Below, piece after piece: positions 18,742-28,806 of a DNA stretch of 64,000 nt. Position 1 is the stretch's first letter. Each line of letters begins with the position of its first letter. The notes beneath the pieces were generated by a model. That model saw only the letters and a list, made by a program, of their open reading frames with translations, did no database searches and was not told where the DNA came from. The stretch is from Proteus vulgaris (lineage in GTDB: Bacteria > Pseudomonadota > Gammaproteobacteria > Enterobacterales > Enterobacteriaceae). Position numbers and translations under genes: made by a program. The stretch lies in the NCBI RefSeq assembly GCF_033708015.1, contig NZ_CP137920.1, positions 1,922,001-1,986,000 of the forward strand, in the 5' to 3' direction.

Positions 18742-19005
18742 TTAACGATATCCGCTACGATGGTTTTTAGCTGACCAACTATAGGTTTCATCACTCGGGG
18801 CTAGTTTTTGTTTTTTCTTGAGGGCTTGTGCTTTTTTTGTGGCTTTTTCAACTTCGAGGGAGATTTCGGTAATAATGGAATCTTTGGTTCTGTTCATTTC
18901 AGCATTTGTTAATTCACGTCCGAACTTCTTTTTTTCTTGGGCTATTCGGGTTCTTACTCGCATTTGTTGGGCGTCTGTCATTTCTTGGAGTGTCAGTTTC
19001 TTCAT
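18742..19005 (-). CDS. yjbD: YjbD-like small protein (DUF3811)
   Basis: 87 residues, highly charged and helical. It follows the DUF3811/YjbD plan: LTLQEMTDAQQMR at the N terminus, FGRELTNAEMNRTKD in the middle, a Lys-rich helix (AKKKAQALKKKQ-like) and a C-terminal SWSAKNHRSGYR box that matches the SWSA end of E. coli YjbD. An AGGGTAAT ribosome site lies before the ATG. Function is unknown. It lies between the dynamin pair and the threonine aldolase, probably as its own unit. Confidence 0.75.
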   Translation of the reverse strand: MKKLTLQEMTDAQQMRVRTRIAQEKKKFGRELTNAEMNRTKDSIITEISLEVEKATKKAQALKKKQKLAPSDETYSWSAKNHRSGYR

Positions 19006-19118
19006 TCTATTACCCTACCTATGTTGAGTGAGGAGATAGTAATATAACATTATTAATGTACCGCTCCAGCATTATATTTAGATTTAAAGTCATTAAAATG
19101 CTGATCATAGCGAGAAAA

Positions 19119-19149
19119 TGCATTACACACTTAATAGAATGTAATGCAT
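19119..19149 (-). terminator. terminator of the threonine aldolase gene
   Basis: ATGCATTACA pairs with TGTAATGCAT. On the minus strand it is followed by TTTTCTCGC. It lies 30 bp past the aldolase stop. Confidence 0.6.
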
Positions 19150-19179
19150 AAAAATAAGAGATAAGTTTAAACAGAAAAT

Positions 19180-20205
19180 TTAAATTAATTGAAGGAATGC
19201 GGTTTTAAATCCATCAATGTCTTGCTGTGTTGTTGCCCACGAAGTACAAAGACGTAAACAACTCAAATTAGGATCTTCAAGTAAAACACGATGAAAAACA
19301 AATTGTTGTGTTAATTTTTCTGCAATTGAGTTCGGTAAAATAACGAAAACTTGGTTAGATTCTGGTGGTGCTAAAAATTCAAAGCCTTGTGCAGTAAAGA
19401 ACGTCGTTAATTGTGATGCCATTTCATTAAGGTGTTTGCCTAATTTAAAATAGAGATCATCTTTAAATAAAGCGCCAAATTGTACGCCTAATAACCAGCC
19501 TTTCGCTTGCAATCCTCCCTTTTGTTTTAAGCTAAAACGAAAATCAGTTTTTAATGCTGGATGACAAATAACTAGCGTTTCAGCTGACATTGCACCGATT
19601 TTGGTGCCTCCAATATAAAAAGCATCCGTTAAGCTGGCGATATCTTCGATAGTCAGATCGCTTTGTGCAGACATTAATCCAGTGGCTAAACGTGCACCAT
19701 CAAGGTATAACCACAACTTATTCTCGTTACAGAAGTTACGTAGTGCTTGTAATTCTGCTTTGCGATAAACCGTACCAATTTCTGTGGCATTGGTTATATA
19801 AACAAGCTTAGGTTGAACCCAATGTTCATCATTATGCTCAGCAAGGATAGGTTTTAATAGCTCTGGTGTTAATTTGCCATCATCGGAAAATGTGGTAATC
19901 ACTTTATGCCCTGTTGCTTCAATTGCGCCAGTTTCATGTGTCGCGATATGCCCAGTACTGACAGAAATAACCGCCTGATGTGGGCGTAAAAAATGAGAAA
20001 TAGCGGTTAAATTAGTGATGGTACCACCATTAAAAAAGTGAATATCCGCATCAGGTTGTTGAATACGCTGTTTTATTGATTGAGCAGCTTGATGACAAAG
20101 CTTATCCATGCCATATCCATCATAGCGTTGCCCCACGGTATCAGTGATTGCTTTCATGACCGCGGGGTGTGCAATTTCATTATAATCATTTTGGAAGCGG
20201 TACAT
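19180..20205 (-). CDS. threonine aldolase family PLP enzyme (beta-eliminating lyase)
   Basis: 341 residues. Fold type I PLP enzyme with the order typical of low-specificity L-threonine aldolases: FFNGGTITNLTAI (residues 57-69, phosphate binding), HIATHETGAIEATGHK (86-101), WLYLDGARLATGL (165-177, the Asp that meets the pyridine nitrogen), and the PLP lysine in FYIGGTKIGAM (Lys202). Such enzymes split L-threonine or L-allo-threonine to glycine and acetaldehyde, though the family also includes tyrosine/tryptophan-like lyases of other substrates. An ACAGGAGAAC site precedes the ATG. It lies downstream of yegD on the same strand with a terminator between. Confidence 0.82.
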   Translation of the reverse strand: MYRFQNDYNEIAHPAVMKAITDTVGQRYDGYGMDKLCHQAAQSIKQRIQQPDADIHFFNGGTITNLTAISHFLRPHQAVISVSTGHIATHETGAIEATGHKVITTFSDDGKLTPELLKPILAEHNDEHWVQPKLVYITNATEIGTVYRKAELQALRNFCNENKLWLYLDGARLATGLMSAQSDLTIEDIASLTDAFYIGGTKIGAMSAETLVICHPALKTDFRFSLKQKGGLQAKGWLLGVQFGALFKDDLYFKLGKHLNEMASQLTTFFTAQGFEFLAPPESNQVFVILPNSIAEKLTQQFVFHRVLLEDPNLSCLRLCTSWATTQQDIDGFKTAFLQLI

Positions 20206-20250
20206 GTGTTCTCCTGTCGTATGTTGTGTTTTTATCGTGTTTTATAAAGA

Positions 20251-20298
20251 AAAACGCTCTACATCTAATCAATAGAAAGATTGAATGTAAAGCGTTTT
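20251..20298 (-). terminator. terminator of yegD
   Basis: AAAACGCT-TACAT pairs with ATGTA-AGCGTTTT (one mismatch) 30-odd bp past the yegD stop, before the aldolase start. Confidence 0.6.
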
Positions 20299-20331
20299 AA
20301 TATATTGAAAAAGTCAGTTATTTAATACTTA

Positions 20332-21684
20332 TTATTTAAAGCAGACCTCGCCCCAACGCGCTAAACCAGCAGTAACTGATCCAAAGTCATTACCTTTAAC
20401 AATTGGAATATTAGGCAGTTGTTGTTCAATAGCTTGGCATAAAATAGGTGAGCGTGCGGAGCCTCCCGTCATAAAGACAGCATCGGGTTTTATTCCTCCT
20501 TGTTGAACCGCATCATTAACCAATTCAATCATTTTGCTTTTTGGTGATTCAATAGATCCAACCATCTGATCACGTTCGATAGTTAATTCTAAGGTCTCAC
20601 TTAATAATGCAATTTTAGCAATATACTCAGGAGAATCCGATAAAGCGATTTTAGCTTCTTCAGCACGTCGAACAATGCTGTAACCTAAAGTTTCATTATA
20701 GACTTCAATAAGGCGCGTTATTTTTTCTGGCTCTTTTGCGTCCCGTCTTAGCTGATTTAATACAGCTAGATTTTGACGAGAGTAAAAATCTTTTTGTGCT
20801 TCAACATTATTAATCGCAATAGGATCCCAGAACTGTTTCAGCGGTAATTTTATACCTGAAGATGTTAGTCCTGTCATACCAAATAATGGCATAAGCTGTT
20901 TAAAAGCAAGGTAAATATCAAGATCATTACCACCAACACGTTGTCCACTATGGGCAAGTAATGTCTTTGAACGGTCGGTTTTGCCTTGGTAACTTGGCCC
21001 CATTTGAATCAATGAACAGTCAGTTGTACCACCACCAATATCAACAACTAATACAGTTTGATCTTTAGTTAACGTCGACTCATATTCAAGCCCAGCAGCA
21101 ACAGGTTCAAATTCAAACATAATATTCTTAAAGCCCGCTCTTTTAGCAGCACGGATAAGAATATTTTCAGCTTGTCTATTTGAAGCATCGCCGCCCAACC
21201 CATTAAAGTTAATAGGTTTACCAATAACGGTATCTGTGATCGCTTCTTGCGTGCTTTTTTCTGCTTGATGCTTAATATTTGCCATCATGGCGCAAACCAA
21301 GTCTTCAAAGAAGCTAATTTGTATATCATGTAGACCAGAAGCACCTAAAAAGGATTTTGGTGATTTAACGTAATAAACATCGCGAGGATCACGTAGATAT
21401 AAACTTAGTGCTGATTGACCAAAGAGAATATCTTCAGGAACTAATTCAATACCTTCTTCTCGATTAAACGCAATCGACTTTCTTAGTAATTGTTCGCCAA
21501 TGTCACTGGAAGGTTTAATATTTAAATGGCGAAATAGATGTTCAGAAACAGATTCACGGGTTGGCGCACAAAGGGTTGATGGAATATACACATCATTACC
21601 TTCTAAAGGCAAAAGAGTGGGTTTTCCCTCTTTCATCATTGCAACAGAACAATTCGATGTTCCATAGTCAAAGCCAATAAACAT
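20332..21684 (-). CDS. yegD: YegD, Hsp70-family putative chaperone
   Basis: 450 residues, the same as E. coli YegD. It has the Hsp70/actin ATPase fold without the full substrate-binding domain: phosphate-1 loop GFDYGTSNCSVAM at residues 4-16, phosphate-2 loop VLVVDIGGGTTDCSLI near residue 205, and adenosine motif VFMTGGSARSPIL near residue 415. The EPVAAGLEYE stretch is the connect-1 region. It is a cytoplasmic ATPase with a putative role as chaperone; the client is unknown. A GGGGAGGC ribosome site precedes the ATG. Confidence 0.92.
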   Translation of the reverse strand: MFIGFDYGTSNCSVAMMKEGKPTLLPLEGNDVYIPSTLCAPTRESVSEHLFRHLNIKPSSDIGEQLLRKSIAFNREEGIELVPEDILFGQSALSLYLRDPRDVYYVKSPKSFLGASGLHDIQISFFEDLVCAMMANIKHQAEKSTQEAITDTVIGKPINFNGLGGDASNRQAENILIRAAKRAGFKNIMFEFEPVAAGLEYESTLTKDQTVLVVDIGGGTTDCSLIQMGPSYQGKTDRSKTLLAHSGQRVGGNDLDIYLAFKQLMPLFGMTGLTSSGIKLPLKQFWDPIAINNVEAQKDFYSRQNLAVLNQLRRDAKEPEKITRLIEVYNETLGYSIVRRAEEAKIALSDSPEYIAKIALLSETLELTIERDQMVGSIESPKSKMIELVNDAVQQGGIKPDAVFMTGGSARSPILCQAIEQQLPNIPIVKGNDFGSVTAGLARWGEVCFK

Positions 21685-21884
21685 TCAGCCTCCCCAAAAG
21701 ACTTCATTAAAAAAAGACTGAGCACTCTACATCAAGCTTTTTGCAATTACCATCAGATTATGTGGCTTAAAAGAGGAAAAATAAGTGAAGTCATACAGCA
21801 CATTAGTGGCTTATAATGCAAGAAATGATAGTAAAAATAGTCATAAAACCCGCTAAAAGGCTTGTCCCAGAAAAGAGTAAAAAT

Positions 21885-22361
21885 ATGAATACAATTTACT
21901 TATGTATTATAGATATATCAGGCTATGAAGGACCTGATTTTATTTTAGGCGCTTTTGACAATAAAGACGCTGCTGAAAAAGCAAAAGCAGTATTTATTAA
22001 AGATAATCAAAGTGAAGACAATCAAATTAAAGTACTCGCAAAAAATGACCGATGGATAAAAATTGAAGAGATAAAACTAAGCAGTTTTAGTTGTGATATT
22101 CCTCTTTCCGATTTTTATTACATTGTTTCACGATTCAGTGAAGGTTTTGGTCAAATCTATCGTGATATTGACGCTATTTTTGATAACTATGAAAAAGCAC
22201 TCGCTAAATTAGAACAACTCGAAAAAGCATATGATGAATCTGATGCTTCGTTCCCTGAATATTTTGCGATTGAAAAGCGACAAGCAAATCAAATTAATGC
22301 TAAAACCGTAACGCAATGGTTAGCAGATGACTTTTTCGGTGATGAAAACCGTTTATTGTGA
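21885..22361 (+). CDS. hypothetical protein
   Basis: 158 residues from the ATG at 21885; the longer frame back to 21816 lacks a good ribosome site and adds a Lys-rich, non-protein-like piece. The product starts MNTIYLCIIDISGYEG and is a soluble, acidic alpha/beta protein with heptad-like helices (NYEKALAKLEQLEKAY). I do not recognise the family. No signal peptide or membrane segment. It stands alone, divergent from yegD, and is followed by a hairpin terminator. It may be a small immunity-type or regulatory protein, but nothing in the sequence decides this. Confidence 0.65.
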   Translation: MNTIYLCIIDISGYEGPDFILGAFDNKDAAEKAKAVFIKDNQSEDNQIKVLAKNDRWIKIEEIKLSSFSCDIPLSDFYYIVSRFSEGFGQIYRDIDAIFDNYEKALAKLEQLEKAYDESDASFPEYFAIEKRQANQINAKTVTQWLADDFFGDENRLL

Positions 22362-22390
22362 TGATTTTCTTCTAATTTTGCGTTGATAGT

Positions 22391-22435
22391 CGCTATTTAC
22401 ACCGAATCGTTCTTCTAAGAAATCAATAAATAGCG
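22391..22435. terminator. bidirectional hairpin after the hypothetical gene
   Basis: CGCTATTTA and its exact complement TAAATAGCG flank a 27-nt spacer that itself can fold (TTCTTCTAAGAA). It lies between two convergent genes. Confidence 0.45.
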
Positions 22436-22451
22436 TTATCTTAATACTCCT

Positions 22452-22880
<429 letters not shown>

Positions 22881-22970
22881 TTAAAAATATTTGTCATTTA
22901 ATTACCAAATAGTTGTTGTCTTTTTTATTTGAACTAAATTTAAAGGAGTTGTTTAATTAAGGAACTTATA

Positions 22971-24056
22971 ATGAAACGCAATAAAATATTGATTGGTCTG
23001 TTATCCTCATTACTCGCTGTTTCTATGGCGAGTGAAGCCTGCTCTAGTTTAGCTATACTTGATAAAAATAATAATGTTTACCAAGGTCGAACACTTGAAC
23101 TAAGTGCTGATTTACCTTCATGGGTTACTTATTATCCTAAAAATACACAATTCACAAAGAAAGCCCCTAATGGTGAAAATAGCCTCAGTTATAGCAATAA
23201 ATATGACATATTAGCTGTCACAACAGATATTTTTTTTGATGGTGATGATCACAACTTATTACAAGGTTTAAATAGTGCGGGTTTATCATTTAGTGCAAAT
23301 ATGATAACAGACGCTGAATTATCACCACTTGATAAAAAGGATTATGATAAAGCGATTCCCGTCACTTCGCTAGGTGAATGGGCTCTAGCTAATTTCGCCA
23401 CAGTCGAAGAAGTACAAAAAGCCGTTGAATCAGGTTATTTTTGGGCTCCGGTATTAAAAAATTTTGGCAACCTAAAATCACCTTTTCATTATGCTTTTTA
23501 TGATAAAAAAGGAGGCAGTATTGTTATTGAAGCCTCAAATGGCAAATTACACGTTTATCAAAACCCAACGCGTGTAATGACGAATGGCCCAGATTTTCCT
23601 TGGCACTTAACTAACCTTAACAATTACAGTCAATTAACGAATATTGATAAATCTTCAGGAAAACTAGCAAATATCAATGTCGTACAGCCTGATAGTGGTA
23701 TTGCAATATCTCAATTGCCTTCATCCGATACATCTGTCGGTCGTTTTGTTCGTGCCGCTTATTTTTCAACCTATGCACCTAAAGCGGGATCGACATCAGA
23801 AGCGATGAATACCCTAGCACACATTATGAATCGTTTTGATAGAACGAAAAATATCACGGCTGATGTGATGGGAGAAAGTCAAAGCACAAGTAGCCAATTA
23901 CAAACAGAATATACTGTTTGGACAACGTTATCTGATTTAACGAATGGTGTGATGAAAATAAGAGGCTATAACAATATAAACTATACCGAATATTCTCTTT
24001 CACAATTTAAGGATATGAATAAACCTGTTTTTGAGCAGATTAACTTGAATAAATAA
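22971..24056 (+). CDS. exported linear-amide C-N hydrolase (choloylglycine hydrolase / penicillin V acylase family)
   Basis: 361 residues with a signal peptide (KRN start, hydrophobic core LLSSLLAVSMA, cleavage before about Cys24). The mature chain would begin at or next to Cys24 in EACSSLAIL, which is the N-terminal nucleophile of this Ntn-hydrolase family. Further family marks are YQGRTLEL (Arg after the nucleophile), AGLSFSANM, VTSLGEWALANF, VIEASNGKLHVYQNP and NGPDFPWHL. Relatives hydrolyse conjugated bile salts, penicillin V or N-acyl homoserine lactones. In Gram-negative bacteria with a periplasmic form, acyl homoserine lactone cleavage is documented for some. The substrate is not settled here. 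Confidence 0.85.
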   Translation: MKRNKILIGLLSSLLAVSMASEACSSLAILDKNNNVYQGRTLELSADLPSWVTYYPKNTQFTKKAPNGENSLSYSNKYDILAVTTDIFFDGDDHNLLQGLNSAGLSFSANMITDAELSPLDKKDYDKAIPVTSLGEWALANFATVEEVQKAVESGYFWAPVLKNFGNLKSPFHYAFYDKKGGSIVIEASNGKLHVYQNPTRVMTNGPDFPWHLTNLNNYSQLTNIDKSSGKLANINVVQPDSGIAISQLPSSDTSVGRFVRAAYFSTYAPKAGSTSEAMNTLAHIMNRFDRTKNITADVMGESQSTSSQLQTEYTVWTTLSDLTNGVMKIRGYNNINYTEYSLSQFKDMNKPVFEQINLNK

Positions 24057-24067
24057 TTTTTTATTGC

Positions 24068-24109
24068 TGTATTAGAGGTTGGCAAATGATTAACACAACC
24101 TCTAATACA
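24068..24109. terminator. bidirectional terminator between the amide hydrolase and mdtP-like genes
   Basis: Perfect 13-bp arms TGTATTAGAGGTT / AACCTCTAATACA with a 16-nt loop between two convergent genes. Confidence 0.75.
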
Positions 24110-24129
24110 ATAATAAAGAAATAAATATT

Positions 24130-25599
24130 TTAGTGTGATACTGAATTAGGTAATGCTTTATCGATGTCGCCTAATGCAAATGCTAAATCAACAGCTGCAA
24201 TTTGCGCGCCTGTATAAGCATCAATCTGAGACATTTGTGCATTTAATAATGCAATCTCAGCGGTATTAATTTCGGTGACGGTTCCCAGCCCATTATGATA
24301 AAACTCAACACTGGCGGTATAGGTTAATTGAGTTGTCTCTACTAAATTTTCAGATGCTTTATTCGCCTCAAGTGCTGACTTAAGTGTATTTTCACTTATT
24401 GAAATCTCTTTTATTGCCATATCTTGGCTTTTACGTAAATTCTCTTGTGCTAACCGAATCTCTGACTGTGCATTAGCCATTCGGGATTGACGCATTCCGC
24501 CTTCATATAATGGAATACTGACTCCAATTAGGATATTAGAAGATGAGGTTCTTTGGCTAATATCAGGAAGTCCTTGCACATCAAAGCTACCTGTTCCTCC
24601 TGCAAGGGCGCCAGCAAGATAAACTTTAGGAAAATAATCTGATCCGACTGAGTCAGCGGCCTTGATGGCAGCTTGTTGTAATTCATATTGCGCTAAAACA
24701 TCAGGACGTTGTGCAAGTGCTTTTTTAATCACATCATGAGTTAATGGTGAAATATCATCAGGAAGTAAATTATCATCGGCATAATTAACGGTTATTTTCT
24801 CAAAAGGTGACGCTCCAATAGCAGACAGTAAAATTTGATATTGATCTTTTTCATGACCGTTGGCTAACACGCTTTGTAATTCAACTTGTGCAACTTGTTG
24901 TTTAGCTAATGCGACATCTAATACCGTTGCTAATCCCTTCGCCCTTTTTTGTTCAACGGCATATAAAATATCTTTGCTTCTCTGAAGGGCATTTTGCGTG
25001 ATACTCACTTTTTTTTGTGCTGCACCATAACTAAAATATGCAACGGAGACATCATGAATAATTTTCTGGTGCATCAGATTAAAATTAAGGTTTGTTGCTA
25101 AAGAAGCATGCTTAGCCGCATCAACTAATGCCCCTCGTTTACCAAAATCAAAAATAAGCCATCTAAATGTGAGTGCGGGAATAAATGCACTACTCGATGT
25201 TTTTATATCATCAACAATAGGATTTTTAGGTAAATCGATTTTTCCATGTTGATACCCTGCAAGTGCAGTCGCGGCGATTATTGGCAAATAGGTGCTTTCT
25301 ACCATACCAATATCCGTGGCTGATTTTTTTGCTAACTCCCACGCGATGCGGGTATCTGGATTGTTTTGTTGTCCTAAGTCTATAAGGTCAGCTAATGCAT
25401 AACTGGATTTAATTGTTTTTTCTTGAGTTGATGATAAAAATTGCTCCGTTGATGAAGAAATATATTTTGTATTATCATAATTGATAGGATGTTGAGAGTA
25501 CTGTTTAAATGAGCTGCTCGTGTCAATACAACCAACAAGTAATAGGCTTAACAGAGAAGATAGAATATTTTTCTTATTATTAATGACTAAGTTTATCAT
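24130..25599 (-). CDS. mdtP: MdtP-like outer-membrane efflux lipoprotein (NodT/CusC type)
   Basis: 489 residues (E. coli MdtP 488). Signal peptide with lipobox LLVGC near residue 23, so the protein is lipid-anchored to the outer membrane. Two outer membrane efflux protein repeats with long helices follow (ALADLIDLGQQNNPDTRIAW; and LAQRPDVLAQYELQQAAIKA in the second half), as in TolC/OprM. It is the last gene of a ytcA-mdtNOP-like operon and starts inside the stop of the FUSC gene (1-nt overlap). Role: outer-membrane exit duct for the pump. Confidence 0.85.
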   Translation of the reverse strand: MINLVINNKKNILSSLLSLLLVGCIDTSSSFKQYSQHPINYDNTKYISSSTEQFLSSTQEKTIKSSYALADLIDLGQQNNPDTRIAWELAKKSATDIGMVESTYLPIIAATALAGYQHGKIDLPKNPIVDDIKTSSSAFIPALTFRWLIFDFGKRGALVDAAKHASLATNLNFNLMHQKIIHDVSVAYFSYGAAQKKVSITQNALQRSKDILYAVEQKRAKGLATVLDVALAKQQVAQVELQSVLANGHEKDQYQILLSAIGASPFEKITVNYADDNLLPDDISPLTHDVIKKALAQRPDVLAQYELQQAAIKAADSVGSDYFPKVYLAGALAGGTGSFDVQGLPDISQRTSSSNILIGVSIPLYEGGMRQSRMANAQSEIRLAQENLRKSQDMAIKEISISENTLKSALEANKASENLVETTQLTYTASVEFYHNGLGTVTEINTAEIALLNAQMSQIDAYTGAQIAAVDLAFALGDIDKALPNSVSH

Positions 25600-27452
25600 T
25601 ATGATTTTTCTCTTATTAAATGTTTAAACACATGCTCTCTTTCATTTGTTGGCAATATTTTTAATTCATTATTAAGAATCGATTTTTTAAATTCATCTTT
25701 TGATTCTTCATGAGTATTTGAATAAGAGAGTTTATCTTCATAAATAAATTTATGAGCATAATTATGATAGCTAATGTAAGAAATTTTATTTAATGACATT
25801 TTGAAAAAAAACATTATATCCTTATTTCTTTCCCTATCTTCTTTTTCGAAAATGAGTAAGTCTATATCGTCTTTTGATTGTGTAATAGACTCATTTACAG
25901 ATGAAACTAAATCTAACATATCATGTTTATTTGTTGAATATCTTAATTCAGTATAATTATCTAAAATAGAGCTAATTTGTTTGTATATTGTATTAATAAT
26001 ACTGGTTGGCCATACTTTTGTAAAAATAATATACATCACAATATTACCTAACAAAATCCCTAAAATACGATCAGACACTACATCCATATCAAAGCTAGGT
26101 TTAAATCCGTGTAATGTTGTTAATAAAAACGCTAACCCAACTTGTACACCAGCATAAGAGATGCGTTCATTACCAACAGCAACCCAAGCTGCAGGTAATA
26201 GACAGAAAAATATCAGCACCATTAGCTCAAAAATATCGGACAAATTAGGAATAATATAGAGCAGTGAAATCATGCCAATAAGTGCTCCAATTAGACAACC
26301 TGTGATACGCAAAGTTAATTTATGGACAGTTTCACCGACTGATGTTAATGCCACAACATAACAAGTGATCATAGCAGTATGAATACCCTGCCATTTAAAA
26401 TAATCATAAAATATATAACATAGAATTGCCGCTATCGTAGTTTTAATTGCAAAGTACTTATGATTAGGGTTTGTAAACGCATCACTGACAAAAAAAGGTG
26501 TTTTTTTCTGTACAGGTTTAGTTTCTCTTTTATTAAATAAAATCTTATCAAACGTATTTAATAAGTGAATTTTACTTATTGTATTTTGCGTTTGTTGCTT
26601 GTTTTTTATTTTGTCTATTTGCTGATGTTTGAAGCAATCGACAAGATCTAAACATCTTTTAGAAAGAAGAAAACGTAGAGAAGTTGGCGTGTTTTTATCA
26701 AAAGTTAATGACATAATTAATATCTGGTAAGAATTATCAATGATATTTTCTAACCAGTGAATATCTTCTCTTCCTCGTAAATAAAATATTTTAATAAACA
26801 TTAAATAACGTTTACATTCTGTCTGTGTACTCAGTAACTCACTGATTTCAAGTTGGCTTTCTTTTCTTCCTAAAAAGAAATCACTCGCGGTAGAGAAGCG
26901 TGTAGCGATTCTGTTCAACAGCAGTTTTCGAGGACTAATACCAACAAAAAAATTAAATAAAATCACTAATAGCATTGGCGATACCGCCATCAGTAACGCA
27001 TAAAGGAGTGCTCTTGTTGCAACATCCCCTACGGGGATATCATCAATTAACGTCATCAAAAAAGCGATAACTAAAGCAACTAAATTACCAATATCACCAA
27101 GGCTACTGGCTGATGCTAAATACATAAAAACGGCTGAAAATAAAGCCATAAAAAAGAAGCGTAAAATAATATTTTGTATTGTGAGATTGAAAAGTAAAAA
27201 AATAACACACACAACAATAGAACATAAGATAATAACGCCGATAGATAATAATATATTTTGGACTGCATCGGCTTTGATTAAATAAATAATTAGATAGCAA
27301 CTTATGGCAGATTCGGGAATTTCATAGATCATCGCAATGGCGGCCATTAAAGCGCAAAGCAGTGCGATGCGCCACGTCGTCGCTAAACGAAAATCAAAAG
27401 GCAACAAGTCTTTTTTAACTTGCTTCAGTATGAGAGAAGGTTTAACAATCAT
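25599..27452 (-). CDS. mdtO: MdtO-like FUSC family inner-membrane protein
   Basis: 617 residues, shorter than E. coli MdtO (683). Two blocks of about five hydrophobic segments (residues ~25-175 and ~340-480) flank cytoplasmic parts, the build of the fusaric acid resistance / aromatic acid exporter family. Conserved stretch VGVALTSVGETVHKLTLRITGCLIGALIG-like lies at about residue 365-390 (here VVALTSVGETVHK then LRITGCLIGALIG). It overlaps the MdtN-like gene by 11 nt upstream and the MdtP-like gene by 1 nt downstream. Likely the inner-membrane partner of the pump; the substrate is unknown, with aromatic or dye-like compounds favoured by the family. Confidence 0.82.
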   Translation of the reverse strand: MIVKPSLILKQVKKDLLPFDFRLATTWRIALLCALMAAIAMIYEIPESAISCYLIIYLIKADAVQNILLSIGVIILCSIVVCVIFLLFNLTIQNIILRFFFMALFSAVFMYLASASSLGDIGNLVALVIAFLMTLIDDIPVGDVATRALLYALLMAVSPMLLVILFNFFVGISPRKLLLNRIATRFSTASDFFLGRKESQLEISELLSTQTECKRYLMFIKIFYLRGREDIHWLENIIDNSYQILIMSLTFDKNTPTSLRFLLSKRCLDLVDCFKHQQIDKIKNKQQTQNTISKIHLLNTFDKILFNKRETKPVQKKTPFFVSDAFTNPNHKYFAIKTTIAAILCYIFYDYFKWQGIHTAMITCYVVALTSVGETVHKLTLRITGCLIGALIGMISLLYIIPNLSDIFELMVLIFFCLLPAAWVAVGNERISYAGVQVGLAFLLTTLHGFKPSFDMDVVSDRILGILLGNIVMYIIFTKVWPTSIINTIYKQISSILDNYTELRYSTNKHDMLDLVSSVNESITQSKDDIDLLIFEKEDRERNKDIMFFFKMSLNKISYISYHNYAHKFIYEDKLSYSNTHEESKDEFKKSILNNELKILPTNEREHVFKHLIREKS

Positions 27453-28482
27453 CGTCGTTAGCTATTATATTGACAGTGGCTGTCGCCCCAACCCGCATAA
27501 GATTTTCTGGTGGATTGGTGATAGTGACTTTTACAGGAAAGCGTTGTTGAACTCTAACCCAATTCAGTGATTTAGGTACATAAGGCAAGTCTCTAGGAAT
27601 ATTAATAAGGTCAGTTGACATGATCCCTCGACTAATTCCTTCGACTTTACCTTTAATAGGATGTTTATTATCAATCATTGAGTAGATAACCACACAGTTA
27701 CCTATTTTTATATTATTTAAATCTGTTTCTTTAAAATAAGCTGAAGCATACCAAGTATCGGTGTCAATTAAAGTAAAAACAGATTGCCCAGAAATAATAA
27801 ATTCACCAGGTGACAACACTAATCCTGCAACATAGCCATTACTGGGGGCTTTTACCTCTGTATTACTTAATTCCCATTCAGCCATTGCCAGTGAGGTTTT
27901 TAAGGATTTCACTAATGCCACTTCTGAATCGGTATTATTAATTAAAGCTTCTGAGGCAACGTTTTGTTTCTGTGCTTGTTTTAATGTGACTTCCGCATCA
28001 TGTTTTAATGTTCTTGCATCATCAACTTGTTGTGCAGTGACAAATCCTTTTGCTAATAACGGCTCTAATCTATTGAGTGACTGCGTTGCTAATAATAAAT
28101 TGACTTCGGCTCGTTTTATTTGTTCTTCAGCCACTTCTGAATTTGAGGTTTCTGCAATAATAATACGTTGTTTATTACTTAATGTTGCTTCAGCAATCAT
28201 GAGTTGCTCTTTCGCTTGCTGAACTCTTAATGCATACATGGTGGGATCAATTGTAAACAGTAAATCCCCTTTATTGACTTTACTATTTTCTTTGACATAT
28301 ATAGCGTTAATTCGTCCAGGTACAGTTGCAGATATGTTAATTTTGTTAGCATCAATGATTGCATCTTCACTGAGTGGATTTAGTGCTGATAACTGAATAT
28401 TTTTCCACAATAAGATAAGTGTGATCGTAAAAACAATCACAGTGATTATAATCGCTAACTTTTTTTTGATTTTTTTATCCAT
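27442..28482 (-). CDS. mdtN: MdtN-like periplasmic adaptor (HlyD family)
   Basis: 346 residues (E. coli MdtN 343). One N-terminal membrane anchor (residues ~8-26), then a lipoyl half (ISATVPGRINAIYVKENSKVNKGD region), a long helical hairpin rich in Ala/Gln (residues ~95-200), a second lipoyl half (VKAPSNGYVAGLVLSPGEF), and a beta-barrel domain (DTWYASAYFKETDLNNIKIG). The TVPGRI and NTEVKAPSNGYV motifs are classic for HlyD/EmrA adaptors. It links the FUSC protein to the outer-membrane duct. It starts 3 bp past the YtcA-like gene. Confidence 0.87.
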   Translation of the reverse strand: MDKKIKKKLAIIITVIVFTITLILLWKNIQLSALNPLSEDAIIDANKINISATVPGRINAIYVKENSKVNKGDLLFTIDPTMYALRVQQAKEQLMIAEATLSNKQRIIIAETSNSEVAEEQIKRAEVNLLLATQSLNRLEPLLAKGFVTAQQVDDARTLKHDAEVTLKQAQKQNVASEALINNTDSEVALVKSLKTSLAMAEWELSNTEVKAPSNGYVAGLVLSPGEFIISGQSVFTLIDTDTWYASAYFKETDLNNIKIGNCVVIYSMIDNKHPIKGKVEGISRGIMSTDLINIPRDLPYVPKSLNWVRVQQRFPVKVTITNPPENLMRVGATATVNIIANDDDC

Positions 28483-28485
28483 AAT

Positions 28486-28806
28486 TTAATAAGAAAAATA
28501 AAATAAAGAGATAGTTAAAGAAATTGATAACAATATCGCAAAATAAAAAATCAAAGGGAGCGGTAATTTATCATCAATACCCAAATAGATAAGTAATACG
28601 CGTATAATCAAAGTTCCTAATAAGCCGATAACAGTACATAACATCCAATATGGGAAATAGGCACCCAACATAGTAATAAAAGGAGAATGGCCTTGAGAAC
28701 AACCAGACAACAGCAATACAATGATGCTCAAGTGAGTAACACGATAATATTTTCTTATTATGTTCAAGGTAATGTACCTGTCATTTTTCGATAAGTTTTT
28801 ATTCAT
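28486..28806 (-). CDS. ytcA: YtcA family lipoprotein
   Basis: 106 residues. N-terminal charged extension, then a hydrophobic stretch with lipobox LLLSGC near residue 36, a short SQGHSPFITMLGAYFPYWMLC segment, and two membrane helices. This is the YtcA family, which in E. coli also lies directly before mdtN. It is the first gene of the four-gene row here, with 3 bp to mdtN. Role unknown, presumably an accessory part of the pump. Confidence 0.8.
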   Translation of the reverse strand: MNKNLSKNDRYITLNIIRKYYRVTHLSIIVLLLSGCSQGHSPFITMLGAYFPYWMLCTVIGLLGTLIIRVLLIYLGIDDKLPLPLIFYFAILLSISLTISLFYFSY

